Origin: Lachnospiraceae bacterium
Lineage (GTDB): Bacteria; Bacillota; Clostridia; Lachnospirales; Lachnospiraceae
NCBI GenBank assembly: GCA_028696165.1
Contig: JAQVHQ010000018.1
Span: forward strand, 1 to 58,757
Direction of reading: 5' to 3'
Length of the DNA stretch: 58,757 bases
Shown here piece after piece: positions 17,852 to 27,761 of the stretch (position 1 is its first letter; the number at the start of each line of letters is the position of its first letter). The translations under genes were made by a program, and so were the position numbers. The notes under the pieces were generated by a model. It was not told where the DNA came from. It saw nothing but the letters and a program-made list of their open reading frames with translations, and ran no database searches.

Positions 17852-19306
17852 ATGAAGATACCTAGATTTTTAATAGCAGCAGGAGCGAGTGGGAGTGGAA
17901 AGACACTGGTAACCTGTGGGCTGTTGCAAGCTTATTTGAATAGGGGACGCAGGATTGCTTCTTTTAAGTGTGGCCCGGATTATATTGATCCCATGTTTCA
18001 CTCACAGGTATTAGGAACAAAGTCAAGGAATCTGGATTCATTTTTTACAGGTGAAGAAGAGACCAGACAGCGCCTGATAGAAAATGCCGAAGGGTATGAT
18101 CTGGCAGTGATGGAAGGTGTTATGGGATTCTATGACGGTGTGGCTGGAATATCCACCCGGGCCAGTGCTTATGACGTGGCAAGAATAACAGATACCCCAG
18201 TACTTTTGCTGGTAAACTGTAAAGGCATGAGTGTATCGGTGGCGGCTTATATCGAAGGATTTATGCGATATAAAGAGGACAGTCATATAAAGGGTATTTT
18301 ACTTAATCAGTTGTCACCTATGATGTATGATAGAATGAAAACCATGATAGAGGAGCAGCTTTCCATACCGGTCTTCGGATATATACCAAAGGTGGAGGAT
18401 TGTATATTGGAAAGCCGTCATCTGGGACTTGTGATGCCGGAAGAAATTGACGATTTACAGGAAAAGTTAAAAAAACTGGCGGGAATTCTGGAAAAGACGG
18501 TGGACTTGGACGGGATAGAACAGCTGGCCGGGCAGGCACCGGATTTGGAAAAAATGGAGACAACATTCCAGATGAAAAAATGGAGTGTAAGTCAAAAAGT
18601 CAGCGCAAATACTAGTTCAAATACTAGTTCAACCATTAGTTTAGATATGAATCAGGTTAGTGATCCAAACATCAGGATTGGAGTTGCGAAAGATGAGGCA
18701 TTTTGCTTCTTCTATGAAGACAATCTTCAATTGTTGAAAAAAATGGGTGCAGAACTTATTTATTTTTCACCGATTCATGATGAAAAAATTCCGGAAAAAC
18801 TGGATGGTCTATTGCTAAATGGTGGTTATCCGGAATTGTATGCCAGAAAATTAGGCGAGAATAAGTCGATGCGTCAATCTGTGAGAGACATGCTAACCGG
18901 GGGATTGCCATGTATAGCGGAGTGTGGAGGGTTCCTTTATCTTCATGATCAGATGGAAGATAAAGAAGGAACGCCATACCCCATGGTTGGTGTGATTTCA
19001 GGAGAGGCACATTACACAGGAAAATTATCCCGGTTTGGTTATATTACCTTAAGTGAAGGAACAGCATTTGGTCAGAATGTGGGACCTATGCCGGCACATG
19101 AATTTCATTATTATGATTCTACGAACTGCGGAGAATCATTTTTGGCAGAGAAACCCTTAAGCAAGCGCAGCTGGCGCTGTATTCATACCAGTGATACCTT
19201 ACTTGCAGGATTTCCTCATAATTATTTCTACGGAAATATAAAACTTGCAGAAGCATTTTATGAAAAATGTGTGGAATACAGGAGGAAAAGAGAAGATGAA
19301 ACTTGA
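17852..19306 (+). CDS. cbiA: Cobyrinate a,c-diamide synthase
   Basis: Amidates the a and c side chains of cobyrinic acid using glutamine and ATP. The N-terminal dethiobiotin-synthetase-like ATPase has the P-loop GASGSGKTLVTCGLLQAY, CGPDYIDPMFH and VMEGVMGFYDG. The C-terminal class I glutaminase has GLLLNGGYPELYA, the catalytic Cys in CIAECGGFLYL and the His in MPAHEFHY. Length 484 residues. A short Asn/Ser/Thr-rich linker at about residues 250-265 (repeat NTSSNTSS) joins the halves. It overlaps cobT by 11 bases. Confidence 0.94.
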   Translation: MKIPRFLIAAGASGSGKTLVTCGLLQAYLNRGRRIASFKCGPDYIDPMFHSQVLGTKSRNLDSFFTGEEETRQRLIENAEGYDLAVMEGVMGFYDGVAGISTRASAYDVARITDTPVLLLVNCKGMSVSVAAYIEGFMRYKEDSHIKGILLNQLSPMMYDRMKTMIEEQLSIPVFGYIPKVEDCILESRHLGLVMPEEIDDLQEKLKKLAGILEKTVDLDGIEQLAGQAPDLEKMETTFQMKKWSVSQKVSANTSSNTSSTISLDMNQVSDPNIRIGVAKDEAFCFFYEDNLQLLKKMGAELIYFSPIHDEKIPEKLDGLLLNGGYPELYARKLGENKSMRQSVRDMLTGGLPCIAECGGFLYLHDQMEDKEGTPYPMVGVISGEAHYTGKLSRFGYITLSEGTAFGQNVGPMPAHEFHYYDSTNCGESFLAEKPLSKRSWRCIHTSDTLLAGFPHNYFYGNIKLAEAFYEKCVEYRRKREDET

Positions 19307-20345
19307 AGAGGCAATTGCACAGATTAAACCTTTAGATTCGGATGCGATAGCAGAATGTCAGCGTCGCTGGGACAGTATCGCACATCCGCTGCACAGTTTA
19401 GGAAAATTAGAAGATTTACTTCTTCAGATTGCCGGAGTCACGAAGGATGCAACCATGCATCTGGGAAAGAAGGCACTGGTAGTTATGTGCGCAGACAATG
19501 GTGTGGTTGAAGAAGGGGTAACCCAGACAGGACAGGAAGTGACTGCTATCGTGGCAGAGAATTTTCTTCAGACCAGGGCAACTGCAAGCATTATGTGTAA
19601 GCAGACAGGGGCTGATATCTATCCTGTAGATATAGGAATTGCGAGAGATACCTGTATCATCAATCATAAGATTATGTATGGTACAAAGAATATGGCAAAA
19701 GAGCAGCCTATGACCAGAGAACAGGCTGTGGAAGCACTGGAAGTAGGTATTCATATGGTGGAAGAATTGAAAGAAAAAGGATATGGAATCCTGGCCACCG
19801 GAGAGATGGGCATTGGAAATACAACGACCAGCAGTGCCATAGCGGCTGTAATCCTGGACAAGGATGTGGAAGAAGTAACCGGACGAGGTGCCGGGTTAAG
19901 CAGTGCCGGTCTGAATCGTAAGATAGAGGTTATTAAACAGGCAATCGCTTTACACAAACCGGATAAGAATGATGGTGTGGATGTGCTGGCGAAGGTTGGC
20001 GGTCTGGATATCGCAGGAATGGCAGGTGTATTCCTTGGTGGGGCTGCACTGGGTATTCCGGTTATTATGGATGGAATTATCTCTTCTGTGGCAGCGCTGG
20101 TGGCAGCAACGATCTGTCCGCAGGCGAAAGATTATATGATTTCTTCGCATGTATCTAAGGAGCCTGCCGGACATATGGTGTTGGATGCACTGGGCAAAGA
20201 TCCTTGTCTTCATGCAGATATGTGTCTGGGTGAGGGCACCGGAGCGGTTGCTCTTTTCCCTATGATTGATCTTGCCTGCGCAGTTTATCAGGGGATGAGT
20301 ACATTTGATGATAATAATATTGAGGAATATGAGGAATTGGTATGA
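19296..20345 (+). CDS. cobT: Nicotinate-nucleotide-dimethylbenzimidazole phosphoribosyltransferase
   Basis: Activates the lower-ligand base to alpha-riboside phosphate using nicotinate mononucleotide. Marks include VVMCADNGVVEEGVTQTGQEVT, GEMGIGNTTTSSAI, TGRGAGLSSAG and the catalytic glutamate in LGEGTGAVALFPMID. ATG 19296 is chosen because of GGAGG (19281-19285); this overlaps cbiA by 11 bases. Length 349 residues. The stop overlaps the cobU start by four bases. Confidence 0.94.
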   Translation: MKLEEAIAQIKPLDSDAIAECQRRWDSIAHPLHSLGKLEDLLLQIAGVTKDATMHLGKKALVVMCADNGVVEEGVTQTGQEVTAIVAENFLQTRATASIMCKQTGADIYPVDIGIARDTCIINHKIMYGTKNMAKEQPMTREQAVEALEVGIHMVEELKEKGYGILATGEMGIGNTTTSSAIAAVILDKDVEEVTGRGAGLSSAGLNRKIEVIKQAIALHKPDKNDGVDVLAKVGGLDIAGMAGVFLGGAALGIPVIMDGIISSVAALVAATICPQAKDYMISSHVSKEPAGHMVLDALGKDPCLHADMCLGEGTGAVALFPMIDLACAVYQGMSTFDDNNIEEYEELV

Positions 20346-20899
20346 TACATCTGATTACCGGAGGAAGCGGAAGCGGAAAATCTGCATATGCGGAAAGCCG
20401 TATTCAGCAGTTTGATATAGATAGACGATATTACATAGCTACCATGCAGCCTTTTGATGAGGAGAGCCATGCAAGAATTCGCCGGCATCGTCTTATGCGC
20501 AAGGATAAGGGATTTGAGACTATTGAGTGCTATCATGATTTGGAAACTGTCAAGATAGAAGAGGGAGCCAGCGTGCTCTTAGAGTGTATGTCCAATCTCG
20601 TGGCCAATGAGATGTTTGGTCAGCAGAAAAGTATAGAAGAGACAATTGAGGCGGTTCGATCAGGTGTTGAGAATTTGCAGAGGCAGGCAGCAGAAATTGT
20701 AATTGTAACAAATGAGATATTTTCTCATACAAGTTTTTACGAGAAGGAAACGAAAGACTATCAGGAGTGTCTGGGCAGGATTAATCAGATGCTGGCGGAT
20801 ATGTCTTCGGATGTTATAGAAGTTGTTTACGGAATTCCGGTTGAGCACAAGTGTCAGGCTAAGATGTATCATCATATTGCGAAATGTGCGAAAGGCTGA
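20342..20899 (+). CDS. cobU: Adenosylcobinamide kinase / adenosylcobinamide-phosphate guanylyltransferase
   Basis: Phosphorylates adenosylcobinamide and then adds GMP from GTP. The P-loop ITGGSGSGKSAYAE is intact and the histidine that carries GMP is likely in ARIRRHRLMR. The usual C-terminal NEVG-x-G-(I/V)-VP motif is replaced here by TNEIFSHTSFYEKETKDYQECLGRINQ. So the Asn-Glu is kept but the loop is altered. A second CobU-like gene at 21863 keeps the canonical form of that motif. Length 185 residues. Confidence 0.88.
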   Translation: MIHLITGGSGSGKSAYAESRIQQFDIDRRYYIATMQPFDEESHARIRRHRLMRKDKGFETIECYHDLETVKIEEGASVLLECMSNLVANEMFGQQKSIEETIEAVRSGVENLQRQAAEIVIVTNEIFSHTSFYEKETKDYQECLGRINQMLADMSSDVIEVVYGIPVEHKCQAKMYHHIAKCAKG

Positions 20900-20957
20900 G
20901 AATGATATTCTATGACTCAACTAAGAATGAAAGACAGAAAAGAGGACTTCTAAAGTT

Positions 20958-21758
20958 ATGAAGAAGTGGATAAACAGTTTTAAAATTTCATTTTCTATGT
21001 ATTCTAAAATACCCATGCCCCAAAGTGAGTGGACGAAGGAAAATATGCGTTATGTCATGTGTTTCTTTCCCTGTATAGGGGTGGTTATCGGAGCGTTGAT
21101 TCAACTCTGGCTTCTGACAGCACAAAAACTTCCGCTGGCTAATGGTTCGCAGAGTCTGCTGTCTGCTATTGTACTCCTATTGATTCCAGTGCTTGTTACA
21201 GGAGGGATACATCTGGATGGATTTTTAGATACCCAGGATGCTATGAGTTCTTATCAGGAACGGGAGAGGCGGCTGGAAATCTTAAAGGATCCGAGAGCGG
21301 GGGCATTTGCAATTATTTCAGGAATTGTATATTTTCTCATTTATCTTGGGATTAACAGTGAACTGATTGCGATAGATGGAAGTGAAGGCAGCAAAATCTG
21401 GTGGATTATTTCCATTAGCTTTATCATGACAAGAGCTTTTAGCGGTTTGGCGATAGTGACATTTAAACTGGCTAAAAATACAGGACTTGCAGCGGCATTT
21501 TCAGATGGTGCCCAGAAGAATGTGGTGAAAATCTGGATGATTGTGTATATCGTCCTGGCTGCAGCGGTCTGTCTGTGGATAAGTCCTGTGTATGGTGCGG
21601 CTTGTGTGATAACTGCTTTGGCGGTATTCTGGTATTATCGACATTTATCTTATAAAAATTTCGGTGGAATCACAGGTGATTTGGCGGGATGGTATGTACA
21701 GGTCTGTGAATGTTGCATCGCAGGGGTATTGCTTGTAGTTTGGATGATCTTATCTTGA
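20958..21758 (+). CDS. cobS: Adenosylcobinamide-GDP ribazoletransferase (cobalamin synthase)
   Basis: Integral membrane enzyme that joins alpha-ribazole (or its phosphate) to adenosylcobinamide-GDP. Length 266 residues with about six membrane segments. Signatures are FFPCIGVVIGALI, GGIHLDGFLDTQDAMSSY, EILKDPRAGAFAI and the C-terminal GGITGDLAGW. It follows cobU by 58 bases. Confidence 0.93.
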   Translation: MKKWINSFKISFSMYSKIPMPQSEWTKENMRYVMCFFPCIGVVIGALIQLWLLTAQKLPLANGSQSLLSAIVLLLIPVLVTGGIHLDGFLDTQDAMSSYQERERRLEILKDPRAGAFAIISGIVYFLIYLGINSELIAIDGSEGSKIWWIISISFIMTRAFSGLAIVTFKLAKNTGLAAAFSDGAQKNVVKIWMIVYIVLAAAVCLWISPVYGAACVITALAVFWYYRHLSYKNFGGITGDLAGWYVQVCECCIAGVLLVVWMILS

Positions 21759-21862
21759 AAGTGACAAGCACTTTATATTGAAAGAAGATTAGACTCTGAT
21801 TCAGGCAGATTGCAGGACAGAATGGTTCTGGTTTGGAAAATATCAAAAAAAGGAAGTTAATT

Positions 21863-22243
21863 ATGGTAATGTACATTGGCGGTGCCTTCCAGGGGCAGGA
21901 TACTCTGGCGAAAGAAGAATATCCACATATTCACTGGGTGGATGGAGAGTGTTGCAGTTGGGATGAATTGATGGAAGCAGAAGGCGTTTTGAATTTTCAT
22001 GAATTTATCAAGGAACAGCTTCGGCAGGAGAAGGACTTAAGCAGCTTAGCAGAGGAGATGCTTAAGAAAAACTCTGGTTTGATTATTGTATCCAATGAAG
22101 TGGGATATGGAGTGGTTCCGGTGGATGCTTTCGAGCGTAAATACCGGGAGTGTGTGGGGCGTGTTTGTACAAAACTTGCAGCAGGTTCCGATAAAGTATG
22201 CAGGGTTGTCTGCGGAATAGGAGCATGGATTAAAGATGCTTAA
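21863..22243 (+). CDS. CobU-like protein with degraded P-loop
   Basis: A 127-residue CobU relative. The C-terminal half keeps the canonical motif SNEVGYGVVPVDAFERKYRECVGRV. The N-terminal P-loop is reduced to YIGGAFQGQDTLAKE, without the GSGKS core, and the guanylylated-His region is missing or much shortened. It is therefore unlikely to be a kinase alone. ATG 21863 has AGGAAG 6 bases upstream; ATG 21833 is an in-frame alternative. It lies between cobS and cobC and overlaps cobC by 8 bases, so it is co-translated. It may complement the altered CobU at 20342 or act as a subunit or regulator; the function is not known. Confidence 0.72.
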   Translation: MVMYIGGAFQGQDTLAKEEYPHIHWVDGECCSWDELMEAEGVLNFHEFIKEQLRQEKDLSSLAEEMLKKNSGLIIVSNEVGYGVVPVDAFERKYRECVGRVCTKLAAGSDKVCRVVCGIGAWIKDA

Positions 22244-22826
22244 AATATACCTGATTCGTCATTCGAGGACTTTTGGAAATTCTTTAAAACGATATATCGG
22301 AGTTACCGATGAACCTCTCTGCGAAGAGGGAATTGCGCTGCTTCAAAACCGGGAATATCCAAAGGCAGAGAAACTTTATGTGAGCCCGATGCTGCGCTGC
22401 CGTCAGACGGCAGAGATTGTATATCCGGGACAGGAGTATGAGATAGTTCCGCTTCTGTCAGAAACTAATTTTGGTGTATTTGAAAACAAAAATGCAGATG
22501 AATTATCCGGGACGAAGGAATATCAGGCATGGATAGACAGCAATGCTACCATGGAAATCCCTGGTGGAGAGAGTTTGGCGAATTTTCAAAAACGCTGCGT
22601 CAGGGGATTTGAAGAGGTTGTGGGTAAATGTCTGGAAGATGGAATCAGCAGTGCGGCTTTCGTGGTTCATGGTGGAACCATTATGGCGATTATGGATGCA
22701 TATGCTGTGCCGCATCGGAATTTTTATGAATATTCTACAGCGAACGGATGTGGATATGTTGTCACCATAGACAATACTAAAGATGGTATTATATTTTCTA
22801 CGGCAAATCCATTGATTTATGAGTAG
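22236..22826 (+). CDS. cobC: Alpha-ribazole phosphatase (histidine phosphatase family)
   Basis: Removes the phosphate from alpha-ribazole-5'-phosphate or adenosylcobalamin-5'-phosphate. The phosphoacceptor motif is LIRHSRTFGN (RHS where many have RHG), with Arg in VSPMLRCRQTAEI and the second His in FVVHGGTIMAI. The context supports CobC over a general phosphoglycerate-mutase-like phosphatase. Length 196 residues. Confidence 0.85.
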   Translation: MLKIYLIRHSRTFGNSLKRYIGVTDEPLCEEGIALLQNREYPKAEKLYVSPMLRCRQTAEIVYPGQEYEIVPLLSETNFGVFENKNADELSGTKEYQAWIDSNATMEIPGGESLANFQKRCVRGFEEVVGKCLEDGISSAAFVVHGGTIMAIMDAYAVPHRNFYEYSTANGCGYVVTIDNTKDGIIFSTANPLIYE

Positions 22827-22969
22827 CTGAGGTTTTCTCTTGATAGAAAATAGGAGGTACCAGCGCATTATCAAGGCATATTAAAATGAGCGGTACACCA
22901 GGACATACATAAGAGAATGGGAAGTGGATTTAGAAGGTCTGCTTTACCTGACAAAGGAAGGAATGAAAC

Positions 22970-23962
22970 ATGAGATATATATTATCAGCTGTCATTCTTG
23001 GATTTCTGCTAGATCTATTGCTAGGGGATCCACGATGGCTATATCATCCGGTTCGAATTATCGGAAATGAAATCAGTATATTGGAAAAATGTATCAGAAA
23101 GATATTTCCTAAAACGCCCAAGGGAGAGCGGGCAGGGGGTGTACTTCTGGTAGTATTGATTGTTCTGACCTGGACAATCATCCCTGGAGGTTTGCTGTAT
23201 ATCGCTTACCGAATCTGGTTTGGACTGGGATTTCTGCTTCAGACGTTCTGGTGTTATCAGTTGCTGGCTACACGTTCTCTTCGTGATGAGAGCACACGTG
23301 TCTACACGCAGTTGGAAAAAGGGGATTTGCCACAGGCAAGGTATGCGGTTTCCATGATCGTAGGACGTGATACAGAGAGTCTGTCAGAGGAAGGCGTTAC
23401 AAAAGCGACGGTGGAAACTATCGCTGAGAATGCTTCGGATGGAGTGCTGGCACCGCTCTTTTATATGATGATAGGCGGGGCTTTATTTGGATTTATATAT
23501 AAAAGTATTAATACCATGGATTCCATGGTGGGCTATAAAAATGATAAATATCTCTATTTTGGAACTGCAGCAGCAAAATTAGATGATGTGGTCAATTATA
23601 TACCGGCGCGTCTGTCTGCATGGTTTATGATATTAGGTGCCCGGATTAGTCAGATGGATTATAAGAATGCCATAAAGATATTTAAAAGAGACAGATATAA
23701 TCATGCCAGTCCAAATTCTGCACAGACAGAGGCTGTTATGGCGGGGGCACTGCAGGTGCAGCTGGCAGGAAATGCATATTATTTTGGAAAGTTATATGAG
23801 AAGAAGACTATCGGGGATGCGATTCGTCCCATGCGTATAGATGATATTGAGAAAGCAAATCATTTACTTTATTCTTCTGCGTATCTGGCAGTTGGGCTAA
23901 TGGGTGTGATACGTTTTCTGGTGGAATTGGCATTGGATCTCAGCCGGTTCGCAGCTTTATAG
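22970..23962 (+). CDS. cbiB: Adenosylcobinamide-phosphate synthase
   Basis: Membrane protein that attaches aminopropanol phosphate to adenosylcobyric acid. Length 330 residues. Family marks are LLDLLLGDPRWLYHPVRIIG, SLSEEGVTKATVETIAENASDGVLAP (seen in pieces), NTMDSMVGYKNDKY and SPNSAQTEAVMAGAL. AAGGAAGG precedes the start. It works with the product of the next gene, cobD. Confidence 0.94.
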   Translation: MRYILSAVILGFLLDLLLGDPRWLYHPVRIIGNEISILEKCIRKIFPKTPKGERAGGVLLVVLIVLTWTIIPGGLLYIAYRIWFGLGFLLQTFWCYQLLATRSLRDESTRVYTQLEKGDLPQARYAVSMIVGRDTESLSEEGVTKATVETIAENASDGVLAPLFYMMIGGALFGFIYKSINTMDSMVGYKNDKYLYFGTAAAKLDDVVNYIPARLSAWFMILGARISQMDYKNAIKIFKRDRYNHASPNSAQTEAVMAGALQVQLAGNAYYFGKLYEKKTIGDAIRPMRIDDIEKANHLLYSSAYLAVGLMGVIRFLVELALDLSRFAAL

Positions 23963-24078
23963 TAGAGATTATTGTAATGCAAAATACGATATCAGGGTTA
24001 AAAGGTTATGAGCTTCGTACTTAGATATAACAAAACGGCAGGCTTAGATAAATATAAAACAGAACAATGGAGACAGCG

Positions 24079-25119
24079 ATGAAACAGATTCATGGAGGCG
24101 ATGTGTATCGTCACAAAAACGTAATTGATTTTTCTGCAAATACCAATCCTTTCGGGCCACCGGAAGGTGTTGTTAAGGCAGCTCAGAAAAGTATAGAGCG
24201 CATGGAGCATTATCCGGACGTGTTCTGTAGTGAATTGACTGAGGCATTGTCAGAATATGAAATGATTCCAAAAGAGTGGCTCTTATGTGGAAATGGTGCG
24301 GCAGATTTAATCTTTCGGGTTGTACAGGCGCTGCAGCCTAAAAAAGCTTTGATTCAGGCGCCAGCTTTTGCGGAATATGAGCAGGCACTTCAATCTGCAA
24401 AGTGTGAGATTCAGTATTATGATACTTCGATAGAGCAGAAGTTTTCTGTTACAGAAGAAATACTGGAGAGAATTACTGAGGACATAGATATTATTTTTCT
24501 TTGCAATCCCAATAATCCAACAGGGATGCTGATAGAGGGAGCACTGTTGGAGCGTATCTGTGAAAGATGCAAAGAGCAAGAAGTGCTGTTTGTCCTGGAT
24601 GAGTGCTTTCTGGATTTTGTCGCAGAAGGTGAGAGCCTGTCCATGAAACCATTGTTGGAGAGTAATCCTTATTTGTTTATCTTGAGAGCTTTTACAAAGC
24701 GCTATGCGATGGCTGGACTTCGGCTTGGATATAGTATGACTTCTAATCAGGAACTTCAGGAATCTATGAGAACTATTGCACAGCCATGGAGCGTATCTAC
24801 ACCGGCGCAGGCAGCAGGCATTGCGGCATTGAAGGAAGAGGAATATGTGAAGAGTACCATGGCAAAGATTATTCCGGAAAGAGTCAGACTGCAGGATAAG
24901 ATGAGGTTATCAGGACTTCAGGTGTTTGATTCGAAGGCTAATTACATATTTTTCCGAGGTCCAAAAGATTTGTATGAGAATTGCCTTAATCGGGGAATAT
25001 TGATTCGGGATTGCAGTAATTATCGCGGACTTGAGAAGGGATATTATCGCATTGCAGTTCGTAAACCGGAGGAAAATGATATATTTTTAAGGACAATACA
25101 GGAAATAGTCGGTAGATAA
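24079..25119 (+). CDS. cobD: L-threonine-O-3-phosphate decarboxylase
   Basis: PLP enzyme of the class I/II aminotransferase fold that makes aminopropanol phosphate for CbiB. Marks are the N-terminal [37 protein letters not shown] and the PLP-binding lysine in [19 protein letters not shown] 24079 has GGAGA 5 bases upstream; ATG 24067 is an in-frame alternative. Length 346 residues. The pairing with cbiB fixes the function over histidinol-phosphate aminotransferase. Confidence 0.9.
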   Translation: MKQIHGGDVYRHKNVIDFSANTNPFGPPEGVVKAAQKSIERMEHYPDVFCSELTEALSEYEMIPKEWLLCGNGAADLIFRVVQALQPKKALIQAPAFAEYEQALQSAKCEIQYYDTSIEQKFSVTEEILERITEDIDIIFLCNPNNPTGMLIEGALLERICERCKEQEVLFVLDECFLDFVAEGESLSMKPLLESNPYLFILRAFTKRYAMAGLRLGYSMTSNQELQESMRTIAQPWSVSTPAQAAGIAALKEEEYVKSTMAKIIPERVRLQDKMRLSGLQVFDSKANYIFFRGPKDLYENCLNRGILIRDCSNYRGLEKGYYRIAVRKPEENDIFLRTIQEIVGR

Positions 25120-25138
25120 GACGTGGAGGAGAAAAATT

Positions 25139-26650
25139 ATGGCAAAAGCAATTATGGTCTGTGGAACGATGTCAAATGCAGGAAAGAGTCTGCTGGCTGC
25201 GGGACTTTGCAGGATATTTAAGCAGGATGGTTATAAAGTGGCACCTTTTAAATCCCAGAATATGGCACTGAATTCATTTATCACGAAGGAAGGCCTTGAG
25301 ATGGGACGCGCTCAGGTAATGCAGGCAGAAGCGGCAGGAATTCAGCCTTTGGTTTGTATGAATCCTATCTTACTGAAGCCGACGAACGATGTGGGGTCTC
25401 AGGTAATTGTAAATGGAGAAGTTCTTGGAACCATGAGTGCCAGAGATTATTTCGCTTATAAGAAGCAATTGATTCCTGACATTATGAAAGCGTATAAAGA
25501 ACTGGATGATAATTATGATATCGTGGTAATTGAAGGGGCAGGAAGTCCGGCGGAGATTAACTTGAAGGAAGAAGATATCGTCAACATGGGCATGGCTAAG
25601 ATGGCGAAAGCACCGGTATTGCTGGTGGGAGATATTGACCGCGGCGGTGTATTTGCTCAGTTGATTGGAACGGTTATGCTGCTGGAAGAGGAAGAGAAGT
25701 CTTATGTAAAAGGACTCATTATCAATAAATTCCGCGGTGATAAAAGCATTCTGGAACCGGGAGTTGCCATGCTTGAGGAAAAGGCTGGAATTCCAGTGGT
25801 TGGAGTGGCACCATATATGCAGTTGGAAGTTGAAGACGAGGATAGTCTGACAGAGAGATTCAATGGAAATCAGGAAGTGGATTTGATTGACATTGCTGTA
25901 ATTCGTACACCTAGAATTTCTAATTTTACGGATTTTAATCCTTTGGAAAGTATCGAGGGTGTATCTGTCCGTTATGTGAAAAATGTTCATGAACTGAAAA
26001 ATCCAGATATGATTATTCTGCCTGGAACTAAAAATACCATGGAAGATCTGCTCTGGATGCGCCAGAACGGATTGGAAGCTGCTATCTTAAAGGCGGCAGG
26101 CAATGGAAAGATTATCTTCGGCGTATGCGGTGGATATCAGATGCTGGGTGAGACACTGTCCGATCCAAATCATGTGGAAGCCGGCGGTACCATTAAGGGA
26201 ATGGGACTTCTTCATATGGATACCGTGTTTGAAGAAGGCAAGACAAGAACCCGTGTCAGTGGAACGTTTCAGAATGTGGAAGGTGTGCTTCAGACTTTAA
26301 ATGGCGTGGAACTGGAAGGATATGAGATTCATATGGGAGAAAGTACACTAAAAGAGATGACTCACGCAATTACTCATATTAAGGATGAAGTTGCCGGAAC
26401 AGAGAAGATGGACGGTGCAAACCATGACAATATCTATGGAACTTATGTACATGGTGTATTTGATAAAGAAGATGTTGCCAAGGCAATCGTGGAAGCAATC
26501 GGTGGATTGAAGGGAATTGATGTATCGCAGATGAGCAGTATAGACTTTGCGGCATTTAAGGAGACCCAATATGATTTGCTTGCAGCAGGATTAAGAGAGC
26601 ATCTGGATATGAAGAAAATTTACGAGATTTTAGATGGAGGTATCGAATGA
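25139..26650 (+). CDS. cbiP: Adenosylcobyrate synthase (cobyric acid synthase)
   Basis: Glutamine- and ATP-dependent amidation of side chains b, d, e and g. The ATPase P-loop is [19 protein letters not shown], followed by [12 protein letters not shown] and [11 protein letters not shown]. The C-terminal glutaminase has [11 protein letters not shown], the catalytic Cys in [11 protein letters not shown] and the His in GTYVHGVFD. Length 503 residues. GGAGGAG precedes the start, and the stop overlaps cbiC by four bases. Confidence 0.95.
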   Translation: MAKAIMVCGTMSNAGKSLLAAGLCRIFKQDGYKVAPFKSQNMALNSFITKEGLEMGRAQVMQAEAAGIQPLVCMNPILLKPTNDVGSQVIVNGEVLGTMSARDYFAYKKQLIPDIMKAYKELDDNYDIVVIEGAGSPAEINLKEEDIVNMGMAKMAKAPVLLVGDIDRGGVFAQLIGTVMLLEEEEKSYVKGLIINKFRGDKSILEPGVAMLEEKAGIPVVGVAPYMQLEVEDEDSLTERFNGNQEVDLIDIAVIRTPRISNFTDFNPLESIEGVSVRYVKNVHELKNPDMIILPGTKNTMEDLLWMRQNGLEAAILKAAGNGKIIFGVCGGYQMLGETLSDPNHVEAGGTIKGMGLLHMDTVFEEGKTRTRVSGTFQNVEGVLQTLNGVELEGYEIHMGESTLKEMTHAITHIKDEVAGTEKMDGANHDNIYGTYVHGVFDKEDVAKAIVEAIGGLKGIDVSQMSSIDFAAFKETQYDLLAAGLREHLDMKKIYEILDGGIE

Positions 26651-27279
26651 AAGTAGAATTGGAAAATGTAAAACCAATGGAAATAGAAAAGAGAAGCTTT
26701 GAGATTATCACGGAAGAACTGGGAGATACCCCATTAATTCCCGGAACAGAATTAATCGTAAAACGTTGCATACATACCAGTGCAGATTTTGATTATGCAA
26801 AAAATCTCTGCTTTTCTGAAGGCGTTGTGGAAAAGGCGATTGCAGCTATTAAAAATGGTGCCTGCATCGTGACAGATACCCAGATGGCAAAAGCCGGTAT
26901 CAACAAGAAGAATCTGGCTAAACATGGTGGGGAAGTTTACTGCTTTATGTCCGATGAAGATGTAGCTGAGATTGCTAAAAAACAGGGATCTACCAGAGCT
27001 ACTGCCAGTATGGATAAAGCGGCAGGGCTGGACAAGCCATTGATATTCGCTATAGGTAATGCACCTACCGCATTGGTTCGACTTTATGAATTGATTGAAG
27101 AAGGGAAATTAAAACCGGAGTTGATTATCGGGGTTCCGGTTGGATTTGTCAATGTGGTTCAGTCAAAAGAATTGATTATGGAGACGGACACACCTTATAT
27201 CGTCGCGAGAGGCCGCAAAGGTGGAAGCAATATCGCTGCGTGTATTTGTAATGCGCTCTTGTATATGATTGAACGGTGA
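26647..27279 (+). CDS. cbiC: Cobalt-precorrin-8 methylmutase
   Basis: Moves the C11 methyl to C12 to form cobyrinic acid. The catalytic histidine is in [14 protein letters not shown]; other marks are [23 protein letters not shown] and [14 protein letters not shown]. Length 210 residues. It starts in a GGAGG-led overlap with cbiP and is the last gene of the operon. Confidence 0.94.
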   Translation: MKVELENVKPMEIEKRSFEIITEELGDTPLIPGTELIVKRCIHTSADFDYAKNLCFSEGVVEKAIAAIKNGACIVTDTQMAKAGINKKNLAKHGGEVYCFMSDEDVAEIAKKQGSTRATASMDKAAGLDKPLIFAIGNAPTALVRLYELIEEGKLKPELIIGVPVGFVNVVQSKELIMETDTPYIVARGRKGGSNIAACICNALLYMIER

Positions 27280-27311
27280 TAGAGGGGAAGAATTCTATTT
27301 TGAGATGTTTT

Positions 27312-27363
27312 AAGATGTTTTGGGATATTTCAGATATTTCAGGATAATTCAGAGCATCTTTTT
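27312..27363 (+). terminator. Putative terminator of the cobalamin operon
   Basis: AAGATGTTTTGGGAT pairs imperfectly with ATTCAGAGCATCTT and is followed by five T. It lies about 30 bases after cbiC. The stem includes several mismatches, so this is a moderate call. Confidence 0.45.
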
Positions 27364-27413
27364 GCGTATTTAAGTGCGAAATAATAGGTCGTATTGTGAA
27401 AGTAATGGGGATG

Positions 27414-27716
27414 TACGTATCAAACAGTCTGAAATGCGAATCTGATACGTAAACGAGTGGAGGGAGTACGTATCAAAAAGCCGGAAATGTGAATTTGATA
27501 CGTAAAAACGGAGAGGAAGTACGTATCAAAAAGCCAGAAATACGAATTTGATACGTAAAAGAGTGGAAAAAGTACGTATCAAAAAGCCAGAAATATGAAT
27601 TTGATACGTAAAAGAGTGGAAAAAGTACGTATCAAAAAGCCAGAAATACGAATTTGATACGTAAAAGAGTAGAGAAAGTACGTATCAAAAAGCTGGAAAT
27701 GCGAATTTGATACGTA
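27414..27716. repeat. Six-copy 53-bp tandem repeat, each with an 11-bp perfect palindrome
   Basis: Units start at 27414, 27467, 27520, 27573, 27626 and 27679: an exact 53-base period with no indel. Each unit is a 38-base palindrome, TACGTATCAAA - 16 bases - TTTGATACGTA, plus a 15-base spacer such as AAAGAGTGGAAAAAG. The arms are kept in all six (one C in unit 1), while the loop (AAGCCAGAAATACGAA-like) and spacer vary slightly. It is not a CRISPR because the spacers are near-identical and the arms are symmetrical. No coding frame is convincing. Confidence 0.92.
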
Positions 27717-27720
27717 AAAG

Positions 27721-27749
27721 GTATACGGTAAACCATGAGTACCGTATAC
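27721..27749. repeat. Perfect 10-bp inverted repeat
   Basis: GTATACGGTA and TACCGTATAC around a 9-base loop. It lies between the 53-bp tandem array and the palindrome array and has a different sequence from both. Confidence 0.7.
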
Positions 27750-27761
27750 GTTTATATAAGT

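Noticed and set aside
27414-27716. CRISPR array
   Set aside because: The regular repeats have near-identical spacers of only 15 bases and symmetrical arms, and no cas genes are near. It is a tandem repeat.
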